Positions 7,559 through 15,988 of a DNA stretch of 24,965 nucleotides are shown in pieces (position 1 is the stretch's first letter; every line of letters begins with the position of its first letter). The position numbers and the translations under genes are program-made. This stretch comes from an uncultured Chloroflexota bacterium (GTDB taxonomy: Bacteria > Chloroflexota > Limnocylindria > Limnocylindrales > Limnocylindraceae). The stretch lies in the NCBI GenBank assembly GCA_903820655.1, contig CAIJIA010000032.1, forward strand, positions 1-24,965, written 5' to 3'. The notes under the pieces were generated by a model. The model had not been told where the DNA came from and did no database searches. It worked only from the letters and a program-made list of their open reading frames with translations.

Positions 7559-9013
7559 ATGGATATGGCGATCGCACCACTTCGGCACCTCGCGCCAACC
7601 TCGGCGCCGGCTCCCCATCGGGCGGAGCCACCCGTCGGCCCCACCGTTCAGATTGACCCTGCCCGTATTCGCGAGCTGACCGCCCGCGAGTCCGAGCGAC
7701 TTGACGCCCGTACACAGGCCTCCGCTGCCGCCTACGAGCGCGCCAAGCGCTCCCTCGTTGGTGGCGTCTCGTCGAGTTACCAGAAGCGCGCACCGTGGCC
7801 GATCTACCTCGACCGCGGGCAGGGGCAGTATGTCTGGGACGTCGATGGCCACCAGTACCTCGACGTGCACAACGGCATCGGCAGCATGGTCCAGGGGCAT
7901 GCGCATCCGATCATCACCGAGGCCGTCGATCGACGCATCCGCCTCGGCTCGCACTTCGCCGCACCGACCGAGGACACCTACATCGTTGCTGAACATCTCG
8001 CTGCCCGCTGGGGTCTCCCCCGCTGGCGTTTCGTGAACTCTGGCTCCGAGGCCACCATGGATGCGATCCGCCTCGCCCGCGGCATCACTGGTCGCGATGG
8101 CGTGATGAAGATCTTCGGCAGCTATCACGGACACCACGACTACGTGATGGTGGATATTGGCCTCTCGGTGTACGACGGCAAGGATCGCGAGCACTATCCG
8201 TCAATTGCCTACGGTAAGGGGATCCCTGATGTTGTCACGCAGATGACCACCGCCGTGCCATTCAATGACGCTGGTGTCCTCGAACGACGCCTTGCCGAAC
8301 TTCAGAGCGAAGGTCGTCTGCCCGCCTGCTTGATCATGGAGGCCGCGATGATGAACTGCGGCGTGATCCTGCCAGAGCCTGGCTATCTTGCCGAAGTACG
8401 ACGCATCACCAAGCAGTTCGGCGTCGTGTGGATCGTTGACGAAGTGAAGACCGGTCTCACCGTTGCCGCCGGCGGCGCAACTGAACTCTTCGGGATCAAG
8501 CCCGATCTCGTCTGCCTAGCCAAGGCGCTCGGCGCTGGCATCCCAACGGGTGCAATCGGCGGTAGCGACGAGATGTGGTCGATGGTTGACTCTGGCGAGG
8601 TCTACATGGTGGGCACGTTCAATGGCAACCCGCTCGCCATGGCGGCGGCGCGTGCCAATCTGGAGCGCGTCATGACCCCCGATGCCTACAAGCATCTCGG
8701 ACGGCTGAATGATCAACTCCTTGACGGCGCTCAGGGGATCATCGATCGCTACAGGCTCGCCGCCTATGCGGTGGGGATTGAGTCAAAGGGCGTGATCACC
8801 TTCGCCCAGTCAAAGGTTGTGGACTATGACTCCTATAAGACCGCGCAGCAAAAGGAGCTCATTGATTTGGTGTGGCTCTGGAACATGAACCGTGGGATCT
8901 TCAGCACACCGGGTCGCGACGAGGAGTGGACCCTCTCAGTCACGATGTCCCCCGCCGACGCCGACCACTACCTCGGCGTCTTCGAGGAGCTGGCAGCCGA
9001 ACTGACGCGCTAA
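7559..9013 (+). CDS. class III pyridoxal-phosphate aminotransferase, glutamate-1-semialdehyde aminomutase-like
   Basis: PLP enzyme of fold type I, 484 residues, about 50 more than GSA aminomutase owing to an N-terminal extension rich in Pro/Ala (1-55). Motifs seen: FVNSGSEATMDAIRLAR (159-174), which binds the PLP phosphate, FGSYHGHHDY (186-195), the cofactor-pyridine aspartate in IVDEVKTG (D294) and the Schiff-base lysine K322 in LAKALGAGIPTGAIGG. The pattern is closest to GSA aminomutase, but EVKTG replaces the EVMTGFR of true HemL, and no other tetrapyrrole gene is nearby, so an amino-group transfer on another substrate is more likely. The gene has its own promoter. A second ATG six bases in is an equally possible start. 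Its stop interlocks with the stop of the convergent gene (CTAA). Confidence 0.88.
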   Translation: MDMAIAPLRHLAPTSAPAPHRAEPPVGPTVQIDPARIRELTARESERLDARTQASAAAYERAKRSLVGGVSSSYQKRAPWPIYLDRGQGQYVWDVDGHQYLDVHNGIGSMVQGHAHPIITEAVDRRIRLGSHFAAPTEDTYIVAEHLAARWGLPRWRFVNSGSEATMDAIRLARGITGRDGVMKIFGSYHGHHDYVMVDIGLSVYDGKDREHYPSIAYGKGIPDVVTQMTTAVPFNDAGVLERRLAELQSEGRLPACLIMEAAMMNCGVILPEPGYLAEVRRITKQFGVVWIVDEVKTGLTVAAGGATELFGIKPDLVCLAKALGAGIPTGAIGGSDEMWSMVDSGEVYMVGTFNGNPLAMAAARANLERVMTPDAYKHLGRLNDQLLDGAQGIIDRYRLAAYAVGIESKGVITFAQSKVVDYDSYKTAQQKELIDLVWLWNMNRGIFSTPGRDEEWTLSVTMSPADADHYLGVFEELAAELTR

Positions 9014-9756
9014 CTCTCCTCGCGGAGGAGTCGCAGGCGCTCATCGAGTACGGCGGTCGCCGCACGTACACTCCCCATCAGTTGCAGCACCGCCACCAGG
9101 GTGAAGGCCCCGCCTGCGATCATGATCACACCCCTCACCCGCTGGGCGGTAACGATGTCAACGAGTTGTGCCTGCACGTTTGCACTGAGCGCTTCACTAA
9201 TGCCGAGTGCTGGCTGGGCGTACACCCAGGGTGCCGCTGCGCCGCCCAGCAACCACGCGCCAAAGAGCAGTGCGGCGATTGCACCGCCGTTGGCAAACGG
9301 GCCATCAGCGATCAGGCGCGCGACGCGTGCCCGGCGCACGAGCAGCACTACCAGCCCGACCCACACCGCATGCCCCGCGAATACCAGGAGGGCGACGGGA
9401 GGCGCGGCAATGGACTGGGCGAGAAGCAGCGGCATCCACGGGAGAACCCCGGCCAGGATGGCGAGACGCCGCTCGCCACGCGAGAGCAGCCCCTCGTGTT
9501 GTAGGCGTGCGGTCCAACCCAGGACGGCGAGACCAGCGGCAACATCAAGGATCACCGCAATGAGGCGAAGGACAGAAAGGGCGAGCTGCTCACCAAGAAT
9601 TCCTGGAGCTGAGGCGACGGGGTCGGCGGCGTAGGCCAGGATGTTGTCACCGCTGCGGAAGAGGAGCCAGCCGCGCAGGGCGAGCACCAGTGCACTGGCA
9701 ACGATGGCGCCGGTAAAGATGGTCTCGTTCTTCGGGAGGAGTCGGCGCGTGGCCAC
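9010..9756 (-). CDS. hypothetical multi-pass membrane protein
   Basis: I do not recognise a family. The 248-residue protein has about six hydrophobic segments (roughly 14-34, 60-82, 100-118, 122-142, 157-178, 205-228) with arginine-rich short loops (VRRARVARL) on the inferred cytoplasmic side. It starts at a GTG eight bases after the stop of the preceding membrane protein gene, with GGGCTGAG as a weak ribosome binding site. It is the last gene of the long minus-strand cluster. Together with its neighbour it may form a membrane complex, but this is only suggested by adjacency. Confidence 0.7.
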   Translation of the reverse strand: MATRRLLPKNETIFTGAIVASALVLALRGWLLFRSGDNILAYAADPVASAPGILGEQLALSVLRLIAVILDVAAGLAVLGWTARLQHEGLLSRGERRLAILAGVLPWMPLLLAQSIAAPPVALLVFAGHAVWVGLVVLLVRRARVARLIADGPFANGGAIAALLFGAWLLGGAAAPWVYAQPALGISEALSANVQAQLVDIVTAQRVRGVIMIAGGAFTLVAVLQLMGSVRAATAVLDERLRLLREES

Positions 9757-9764
9757 GCTCAGCC

Positions 9765-10442
9765 CTACCGCGCCCTTCGCGCACGTGCGCGCTGCTCTGC
9801 TGTCAGGAGTGCGCTCTGCAACTCTTCACTGAGTTGTACCTTGGCGATCGCCTGGCGTAGCAGCACAGCCACCGCGCTGAGGGTTACCCAGCCTGCGGCG
9901 ACCCAGATCACCGCGTGGTGATCGGTATGGGAGCTGATGAGCCCGCCGAGCCAGAGCGGCGCGACCAAGATGGAGAGTCGCCCAGCCCAGCGGGCCGAAC
10001 CGCTGTCGGTGTTGGGTCTCGATGCTCCCGTGCCGCCGTGCGCCTCCGCGAGGCTCAAGGTGTGCTCGACCAGCAGGCGTCCAGGGTGGCCGAGGAGTGG
10101 GCCGGGGAACACCGTGAGCGCGATAGCACGGTTGATGTTGGCGAGCGCCACTGCAGGATGCGGTGCGCTCAGCGCGTGAGCGTTTCGCAGGCTGGCGTGG
10201 AGCCAACGCAGCATCAAGAGCCAGACCACTGGAATGGCAATCAGCAGCAGTGAGTTCGCGGTGCGTACCGTGCTGAATGCGCGCGTTGCATCCACTTCCG
10301 TGGCGCGGTTGATGGCAACAAGGTCGAGCACCGAGAAGTAGCCCATGATCGTCCCCGCGCTGATAAGAGCGAGGAGCGCCAAGAGCAGCAGTGCACGTCG
10401 CGCCGTCGCCGCCTTCGTGGCGGCGGAGAGGTAGGGGGTCAC
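9765..10442 (-). CDS. hypothetical membrane protein
   Basis: No confident family. The 225-residue protein has about four to five hydrophobic segments (17-37, 62-80, 103-118, 154-170, 177-197). The middle part (WLLMLRWLHASLRNAHAL ... ANINRAIALTVFPGP) recalls membrane proteins of the DUF4328 type in arrangement, but the match is too loose to name it. The C-terminus is a charged helix (AEQRARARRAR). Its start GTG overlaps the pepN stop by four bases (GTGA on the minus strand), so it is translationally coupled to pepN. Histidine-rich LISSHTDHHAVIW lies in the loop before the last segment. Confidence 0.7.
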   Translation of the reverse strand: MTPYLSAATKAATARRALLLLALLALISAGTIMGYFSVLDLVAINRATEVDATRAFSTVRTANSLLLIAIPVVWLLMLRWLHASLRNAHALSAPHPAVALANINRAIALTVFPGPLLGHPGRLLVEHTLSLAEAHGGTGASRPNTDSGSARWAGRLSILVAPLWLGGLISSHTDHHAVIWVAAGWVTLSAVAVLLRQAIAKVQLSEELQSALLTAEQRARARRAR

Positions 10443-13066
10443 TTGCCGCTAGTGCCCTGTTGTCGCAAGACACGCATCAGCCCATCGCGCTCGAGGAGTG
10501 CGAAGCGTCGCAGTCGTGCCGCGTCAACCGGCGGGATTCCATGCGCTGGGTCTGCAATGTTCGTGAGGAGTGCATCAACTGCAGCGAGCATCGATGCTGG
10601 CGATCCCCAAAGCCCGAGTGAGGCGCTCCGGGTAACAAGGTCGCGCGCAAACGTTGCGTCCGCCGACCCGAGTGCGAGTAGTGCCGTTGGAATCTGGGCA
10701 ACATACGGCGCAAGCAGCTCGTGCTGCCATGGCCAGGCGAACCCGCTCGCAGCGGCGAGTGTCTTGCGCACGCTCCCGTATCCGTCAGCGAGAAGGATGC
10801 GCGCCCATGCTGCACGCTTCGCCGCAACATTCGGTGCTGCGACCTCGGCGGCAAGAAGCGCTCGCGCGCCGCGGTCGCTCGGATCACGCAGCGCCTCTGC
10901 TGCAAGTCGCTCCGCACTGTTCGGTGCACCAAATGAGGCTGCACGTACGAGGAGCGACCAACGATGATCCTGATCAATCTCGACGCCGTCGAGTGGCGTC
11001 TCGCCGACTGCGACCTGCCAGGTCTCCTCAACGTCACGGGGTGTGACCGAGGCCATCACCATGACGCGCGACCAGACGATGCGCATCCCCTCGCTGCCGC
11101 CGCGGGCGAGTCGGGCGCGTGCGGCGTCAACGATCAAGCTCCCCCAGCGCTCGCGCTCGCCATCAGGGAGATAGCGTAGGAGGAGGCCGCTCATGGTTGA
11201 CTCCACAACGCCCTGAACAATCGAAGAATCAACCTCGTGCGGGAGGCGGTCGATCAGCAACTGCGCGTAGCGTGCCGCCGGGTAGCGACCATCGCGCACA
11301 AGCTCGTAGATCGCCATCCAGGTGAGCTGTCGCAGGAGCCCGTCGGGGATGGCCTCCATCCGAGTCTCGACGAAGCGCAGCGTTCCCTCGTCGAGGCCAA
11401 GCTTGCCAACGGCGAGATCGTCGTGGTTTGGGATTACGGCGAGAGGGAGTGGCCGGCCTACGGCGCTCGGCACGTCGGTGCGGGCCCCCGTCACCAGCAC
11501 TTCGTGCGGCTCAATGGTCACCGTGTTTGCATCGCCTGGGTAGAGGAGTGCGACGCGGAGGAGGTGCTCGCGCAGCACGTTGTCGCCCGAGACAACCTCT
11601 TGGGTGACCGTGAGGCTACTGATGGTGCCGCTGGAGCTTGGGGTGACCTCTGCACTGAGCCGATTTGGCCCACTGGTGCGCAGCCACTGTGCCGACCAGT
11701 CAGCGAGCGAAACGCCACTCCCCTCTTCGAGTGAGGCGAGGAACTCGGCGAGCGTGGCATTGCCAAATGCGTGTCGTTGGAAGTGCAGGCGGAGCCCCGC
11801 AGAGAATCCGGCTCGACCGAGCCGGGCTCCGAGCTGCTTGAGCACCGCACCCCCCTTGCCGTAGGTGATGCCGTCGAAGTTCAAGAAGGTCTGGTCCGTA
11901 TCGGCAACCGTGCCCGCGATCGGATGCGTTGTTGGTGAATCGTCTTCGACCAGCGACCATCGCTTCAGCTGCACGTTGAACTCCTGCCAGGCGGAGGTGT
12001 GCTCTGACCCTTCGGTCAGGCAGAGGGCTGCGGCATAGGTGGCGAAGGATTCGTTGAGCCAGAGGTCATCCCACCAGCGCATCGTGACCAGGTTGCCGAA
12101 CCACATGTGGGCGATCTCATGGAAGACGACCTCGGCAAGATCGGTCAAGTCGCTTGGGGTCGGCGTGCTCAGGAAGATGTAGCGCTCGGTATAGGTGATG
12201 AGCCCAACGTTCTCCATTGCGCCAACGTTGAACTCGGGGCAATAAACGTGATCAAGCTTCTCAAACGGGTACTCGCGACCGAAGAGGTCGCCGAAGTAGA
12301 TAAACGCCTGGCTCGTCATCTTTTCGAAGAGGTCGTACGAGAGGTACTTCTCCAACGAGCCGCGTGACCAGAGGCCAACCTGAACGGGAGTTGCTCGACC
12401 TGGAATCGGTACCTCAAAGCGCCGCCCAACGAATGGGCCCGCGGCGAAGCTAAAGAGGTAGCTCGCGAGTGGTGGGGTCTCGGCAAAGGTGTGCAGTGTG
12501 CCCCCAGCATCCTCGGGGCTTGTCGCGGTTTCGGCGCCATTGCCGAAGACGCGCCATGCGGCGGGCGCCGCGACCGACAACGAGAGCTTCGCCTTGATGT
12601 CAGGCTGGTCGAAGAGTGGCGCCATACGGTGCGCTTCGTACGGCTCGAAATTGGTGTAGACGTATTCCGCCTGATCCTCTGGATCAATAAAGCGGAAGAC
12701 GCCGTCGCCACCTGTGTCGTAGGCGTTCTCATACGAAACTTCGAGAAGGTTCTCAGCACCCGCCTTCAGTCGAGCGGCTGGCAAGGTGAGGCGATAGCCG
12801 TTCCACTCTGGCGCGTCGATGACCACCCCGTTGAGCGTGAGGCTATGGATGGTGCGTCCGCGGAAGCAGAGGAAGATCGGTCCGGCATGCCCGGCGGCAA
12901 GGGTGAAGCGTGTAACGATCTGCCCGCGGAAGGTTGCCGCGTTTGCGGCGAGGTCGAGTCGAAGCGCGTAGCGAACATCGGAAACTGCGCCGGCACGGGC
13001 GGCAGCCTCGACCTGCGTCAAGACATCGCGAGCCTCGGCTCCTGGAGTTTTAATCGTTAGGCTCAC
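10439..13066 (-). CDS. pepN: aminopeptidase N, M1 zinc metallopeptidase
   Basis: Cytoplasmic zinc aminopeptidase that trims N-terminal residues from peptides, 875 residues. Seen: the exopeptidase motif GAMEN (282-286), the zinc site HEIAH (316-320) and the third ligand E339 in the NESFATY segment, exactly 18 residues on, with the transition-state tyrosine in GITYGKGGA further downstream. The C-terminal half is the helical ERAP1-like domain. Length and motifs fit the actinobacterial/Chloroflexi PepN branch rather than the shorter LTA4-hydrolase branch. The start is GTG with AGGA about ten bases upstream. It lies nine bases after pncB, and two membrane proteins follow. Together with pepA in the same cluster it would complete degradation of peptides, some of which may enter through the Opp importer. 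Confidence 0.95.
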   Translation of the reverse strand: MSLTIKTPGAEARDVLTQVEAAARAGAVSDVRYALRLDLAANAATFRGQIVTRFTLAAGHAGPIFLCFRGRTIHSLTLNGVVIDAPEWNGYRLTLPAARLKAGAENLLEVSYENAYDTGGDGVFRFIDPEDQAEYVYTNFEPYEAHRMAPLFDQPDIKAKLSLSVAAPAAWRVFGNGAETATSPEDAGGTLHTFAETPPLASYLFSFAAGPFVGRRFEVPIPGRATPVQVGLWSRGSLEKYLSYDLFEKMTSQAFIYFGDLFGREYPFEKLDHVYCPEFNVGAMENVGLITYTERYIFLSTPTPSDLTDLAEVVFHEIAHMWFGNLVTMRWWDDLWLNESFATYAAALCLTEGSEHTSAWQEFNVQLKRWSLVEDDSPTTHPIAGTVADTDQTFLNFDGITYGKGGAVLKQLGARLGRAGFSAGLRLHFQRHAFGNATLAEFLASLEEGSGVSLADWSAQWLRTSGPNRLSAEVTPSSSGTISSLTVTQEVVSGDNVLREHLLRVALLYPGDANTVTIEPHEVLVTGARTDVPSAVGRPLPLAVIPNHDDLAVGKLGLDEGTLRFVETRMEAIPDGLLRQLTWMAIYELVRDGRYPAARYAQLLIDRLPHEVDSSIVQGVVESTMSGLLLRYLPDGERERWGSLIVDAARARLARGGSEGMRIVWSRVMVMASVTPRDVEETWQVAVGETPLDGVEIDQDHRWSLLVRAASFGAPNSAERLAAEALRDPSDRGARALLAAEVAAPNVAAKRAAWARILLADGYGSVRKTLAAASGFAWPWQHELLAPYVAQIPTALLALGSADATFARDLVTRSASLGLWGSPASMLAAVDALLTNIADPAHGIPPVDAARLRRFALLERDGLMRVLRQQGTSGK

Positions 13067-13075
13067 CGCCAGATC

Positions 13076-14146
13076 CTAGCGCGTCGCTGGGGTGAGGGCG
13101 GCGCGCCAAGCGGCGAGATCGACCTCACGGAGCCGCGGTGAAGTCGTGGTCCCTGATGGTCGCCCGCGCTTCCCAATCGGCTGCCCATCGATCTCATGGA
13201 TGTCGGCGGTGAAGTCAATCGGCCGCACACCCGAGATGGCACTGCCAACGGCATAGGTGTCCACGCGCGACCCCGCAGCCTTGAATTCGGCGATGCGCTC
13301 CAGCGAGAGACCACCCGAGATAACGATCTGTGCCGTCGTTGCCCCGGCGGCATCGAGAGCGGCGCGCACCTCTGCGACAAGGGCGGGGGTGACACCGCCA
13401 AGTTCACTTGCACGATCTAGTCGCACGCCACCAAGTTTGCTCCCCAGGGCTGCAGCCACGCGCGCCGACTCTTCGGATTCGTCACGGAAGGTGTCGACGA
13501 GCACAATGCGTGGAACATCAGACTCAACCTGGCGATCGAAGGCGAGTGCGGCCTCAACGGTGTCCCCGAAGACCAGCACCAACGCATGTGGCATGGTGCC
13601 AACTGGCAGCCTCCCGGCGCGCGAGCTGCCCGCCGTCGTCGACGCACTCGTCGCGCCACCAATGATCGCGGCGTAGTCGAGCCGATCTGCAATATTCGGG
13701 TGCACGTGCCGCGCGCCAAAGGCGATCACGGGCGTTGGCGCCGCTGCATCGACAACGGCGCGAGCGGCGGTCGCCCACCCGGTGCCGTGAGCCATCATCC
13801 CCAAATACGCTGTCTCAAAGCGCGCGATTGATTGGTATGGCGCGCGAATGCGAAGAACCACCTCTTTTGCTTCAATCACGTCGCCATCCTTGAGCGCCCA
13901 AACAGCTGCGTTCCCAGCAGCAACGTCGGCTTCCAGTGCCAAGGAGAGGAGCCCCTTCGCCTCATCAATGCCGCAGAGGGTGGCTCCGGCACGGCGACAG
14001 AAGACCTCCATGGTCACGACCGGATTGCGCCCCTCGCCGACGAGTACGCGCTCCGTGCGCAGGAAATAGACGTCGGCGTTCTCGCCAGTCAGGAGCGCAG
14101 GAAGCGGTCGCGGGACGGGTCGCGTGGGGCGATCAAGTTCAGCCAT
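13076..14146 (-). CDS. pncB: nicotinate phosphoribosyltransferase
   Basis: Converts nicotinate and PRPP to nicotinate mononucleotide in the Preiss-Handler NAD salvage pathway. The 356-residue protein is of the short archaeal/Thermoplasma-like type: YFLRTERVLVGEGRNPVVTMEVF (27-49) carries the conserved N-terminal signature, followed by FGARHVHPNIADRLDYAAIIGG (143-164) around the catalytic region, LVDTFRDE, and the phosphate-binding ISGGLSLERIAEF near the C-terminus. The frame is open to 14287, but that would overlap the upstream gene; the ATG at 14146 is chosen because family alignment starts there. There is no ribosome binding site; instead TATGCT lies six bases before the ATG, suggesting a leaderless message from an internal promoter. 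Confidence 0.9.
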   Translation of the reverse strand: MAELDRPTRPVPRPLPALLTGENADVYFLRTERVLVGEGRNPVVTMEVFCRRAGATLCGIDEAKGLLSLALEADVAAGNAAVWALKDGDVIEAKEVVLRIRAPYQSIARFETAYLGMMAHGTGWATAARAVVDAAAPTPVIAFGARHVHPNIADRLDYAAIIGGATSASTTAGSSRAGRLPVGTMPHALVLVFGDTVEAALAFDRQVESDVPRIVLVDTFRDESEESARVAAALGSKLGGVRLDRASELGGVTPALVAEVRAALDAAGATTAQIVISGGLSLERIAEFKAAGSRVDTYAVGSAISGVRPIDFTADIHEIDGQPIGKRGRPSGTTTSPRLREVDLAAWRAALTPATR

Positions 14147-14158
14147 AGGCGAAGCATA
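14144..14158 (-). promoter_or_regulatory. leaderless-type promoter at the pncB start
   Basis: On the minus strand TATGCT (14158-14153) is followed by six bases and then the pncB ATG (14146-14144). Transcription would begin at or next to the A of ATG. No Shine-Dalgarno sequence is present. No good -35 is visible. The same spacing recurs at 20061, 22550 and 23046. Confidence 0.5.
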
Positions 14159-14181
14159 GCCCTGCGGCGAGCGGTCGGAGG

Positions 14182-14691
14182 CTACCCCTCCAGGCGATCG
14201 GCGAGATCTGGGGCGGCGCGCAACAGGGGGGCATTCCGGCGCGGCGAACCGTCGTCGGCAGGGATACGACCGCCGATCCAGATCCATGCGGCCGTCTCGT
14301 CGAGGAGGCGATCCGCAATCAGCACCGCACGGGCGAGCGCCTCGACCAGATCACTCTCGGTCGCCTGTTCGGCGCGCAGCTCAATGCTGAGCACCGGTCG
14401 ACCATCTTCGGCAATGCCAAACTTCGCAAAGAGGTACTTGTCGTTCCACTCCAAGAGGCGGCGATACGCCTTGCGCAGACCATCACCGAGTGGCGGTGCC
14501 AGATGCGCCCACACCACAAGGACACCACCAGGGCGTGCATCGTGAATGAGTGAGAGGCGCAAGCCACGTCGGCGCTCCCCATCCAGCTCCAGGTCCCACA
14601 CCGTTGCGTCATCTCGTCGGTGCGGCGCGGGCACCACGACACCATGCCGTTCGAGCAGCGCGGGGATCGACGCGACCTGCAGGAGTGTCAT
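14182..14691 (-). CDS. YbjN-like / type III secretion chaperone-fold small protein
   Basis: A 169-residue soluble protein whose pattern (LLVVW-type strands, a long helix with DGLRKAYRRLLEWNDKYLFAKFGI, then strand PVLSIELRAEQAT and a helix ESDLVEALARAVLIADRL) recalls the YbjN/CesT alpha-beta chaperone fold, in which a short helix-strand 'WN...F...KF.l' segment is diagnostic. YbjN proteins are described as regulators or chaperones with poorly defined partners. The gene begins four bases after the glgC stop without its own ribosome binding site, so it is coupled to glgC. Assignment rests on this segment only and could be wrong; no catalytic motif is apparent. Confidence 0.72.
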   Translation of the reverse strand: MTLLQVASIPALLERHGVVVPAPHRRDDATVWDLELDGERRRGLRLSLIHDARPGGVLVVWAHLAPPLGDGLRKAYRRLLEWNDKYLFAKFGIAEDGRPVLSIELRAEQATESDLVEALARAVLIADRLLDETAAWIWIGGRIPADDGSPRRNAPLLRAAPDLADRLEG

Positions 14692-14695
14692 GCGA

Positions 14696-15988
14696 CTACC
14701 GCGCCGTGCGGCGCTGGTTCCAGGTGCGCCCAGCCTTGATCGTTGCGCCAGCCTTCACGCTGCCCGCGTCGGGCCAATCGCTCAGGCTCGCCTCAGCATC
14801 TACCAGCACATTTCTGCCAACGGATGCACTAGCAGGAACTTCAGCCTGCTTGCCAATAACGACAAGTCCCGTTGCGAGCATCTCGGGATTCGCGCGGTTC
14901 GGTGCGCCCGGCAGCTCGCCAACGCCAACCTGTGCGTCGCGCCCAACACGCACCTCTTTGTCGATGATGGCGTGATCAATAACGGCGCCAGGTCCAATCA
15001 CGGCATCGAACATCACGATGCTGTCACGTACCACCGCACCGCGTCCGACGTGCACGCCGGGTGACAGGACACTTCGCTCCACAATCCCTTCAATCACACA
15101 GCCGTGCGAAATCATGGACTGCTCAACTCGGGCGTCGGCGCCGATTCGTGCGGGGGCCCGCTCCTCGGAACGGGTGAGGATCAGCCAATCACGTTCGTAG
15201 AGGTCAAGCTCGGGCTTCGGCTCGAGGAGCGCCATGTTTGCGTCGAAGTAGGCGGGGAGCGTCCCCACGTCTTGCCAGTAGCCGCGGAAGCGGTGGGCCA
15301 TCACCTTTGCGCCACCGGCGAGCATGGCGGGCAGTACGTCGGCGCCGAAGTCGGGGCGCGACTCATCGAGCCACGCGGCCAGCGCATCGGCGGTAAAGGC
15401 GTAGATCCCCATGCTGGCGAGGCGACTGGTTGGCCGCTTCGGCTTCTCTTGGAACCCGGTGATGCGGCTCCGCGCATCCATTTCGACGATACCCATGCGG
15501 CGCGCATCATCGAGGTTCACCTCGCGCACCGCGACAGTCACATCAGCACCGCTGCGGCGGTGTGCGGTGAGGAAGCGCTCGTAATCCATCTTGTAGATGT
15601 GGTCGCCGGCAAGCACGAGCACGGTATCGGCACCACTCGCCACCACTTCACGAAGGTTCTGTAGCACCGCGTCCGCCGTTCCGCTGTACCAATTGGCAGT
15701 GTTGCCACGGCCAACCTGCGGCTGAAGGAGTCGGACACCGCCGATGGTGCGGTCAAGATCCCACGCCCGTCCGCGACCAATATGATCGTTGAGGGAGCGA
15801 GGGTTGTACTGCGTGAGCACCAGAACGTCATCAATGCCGCTATTGACGCAATTCGAGAGGGTGAAGTCGATGATTCGATACTTGCCACCAAACGGCACAG
15901 CAGGTTTTGCGCGAACTCCGGAGAGCACACCCAGCCGGTTCCCCTCTCCGCCAGCCAGGATCACCGCAACCGTGCGATCAGTACGCAG
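14696..15988 (-). CDS. glgC: glucose-1-phosphate adenylyltransferase
   Basis: Makes ADP-glucose from ATP and glucose-1-phosphate, the committed step of bacterial glycogen synthesis. With the chosen start the protein has 430 residues. Seen: VAVILAGGEGNRL (the nucleotide loop), RAKPAVPFGGKYRIIDF with the allosteric/PPi lysine region, WYSGTADAV, the metal-binding LAGDHIYKMDY, FQEKPKRP, the Glc-1-P contact region MGIYAF, and a C-terminal left-handed beta-helix with hexapeptide-like repeats (VIEGIVERSVLSPGVHVGRGAVVRDSIV region). The frame is open to 16099, but those extra residues are an out-of-frame reading of the upstream gene. The sequence GGAGGAG (16001-15995) followed by six bases and CTG (15988) points to a CTG start, overlapping the upstream stop by 11 bases. 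No other glg gene is in the window. Confidence 0.9.
   Translation of the reverse strand: MRTDRTVAVILAGGEGNRLGVLSGVRAKPAVPFGGKYRIIDFTLSNCVNSGIDDVLVLTQYNPRSLNDHIGRGRAWDLDRTIGGVRLLQPQVGRGNTANWYSGTADAVLQNLREVVASGADTVLVLAGDHIYKMDYERFLTAHRRSGADVTVAVREVNLDDARRMGIVEMDARSRITGFQEKPKRPTSRLASMGIYAFTADALAAWLDESRPDFGADVLPAMLAGGAKVMAHRFRGYWQDVGTLPAYFDANMALLEPKPELDLYERDWLILTRSEERAPARIGADARVEQSMISHGCVIEGIVERSVLSPGVHVGRGAVVRDSIVMFDAVIGPGAVIDHAIIDKEVRVGRDAQVGVGELPGAPNRANPEMLATGLVVIGKQAEVPASASVGRNVLVDAEASLSDWPDAGSVKAGATIKAGRTWNQRRTAR

Noticed and set aside
14147..14287. Longer start for pncB at 14287
   Set aside because: The extra residues are an Arg/Pro-rich shadow of the YbjN-like gene, and family similarity begins at the ATG at 14146.
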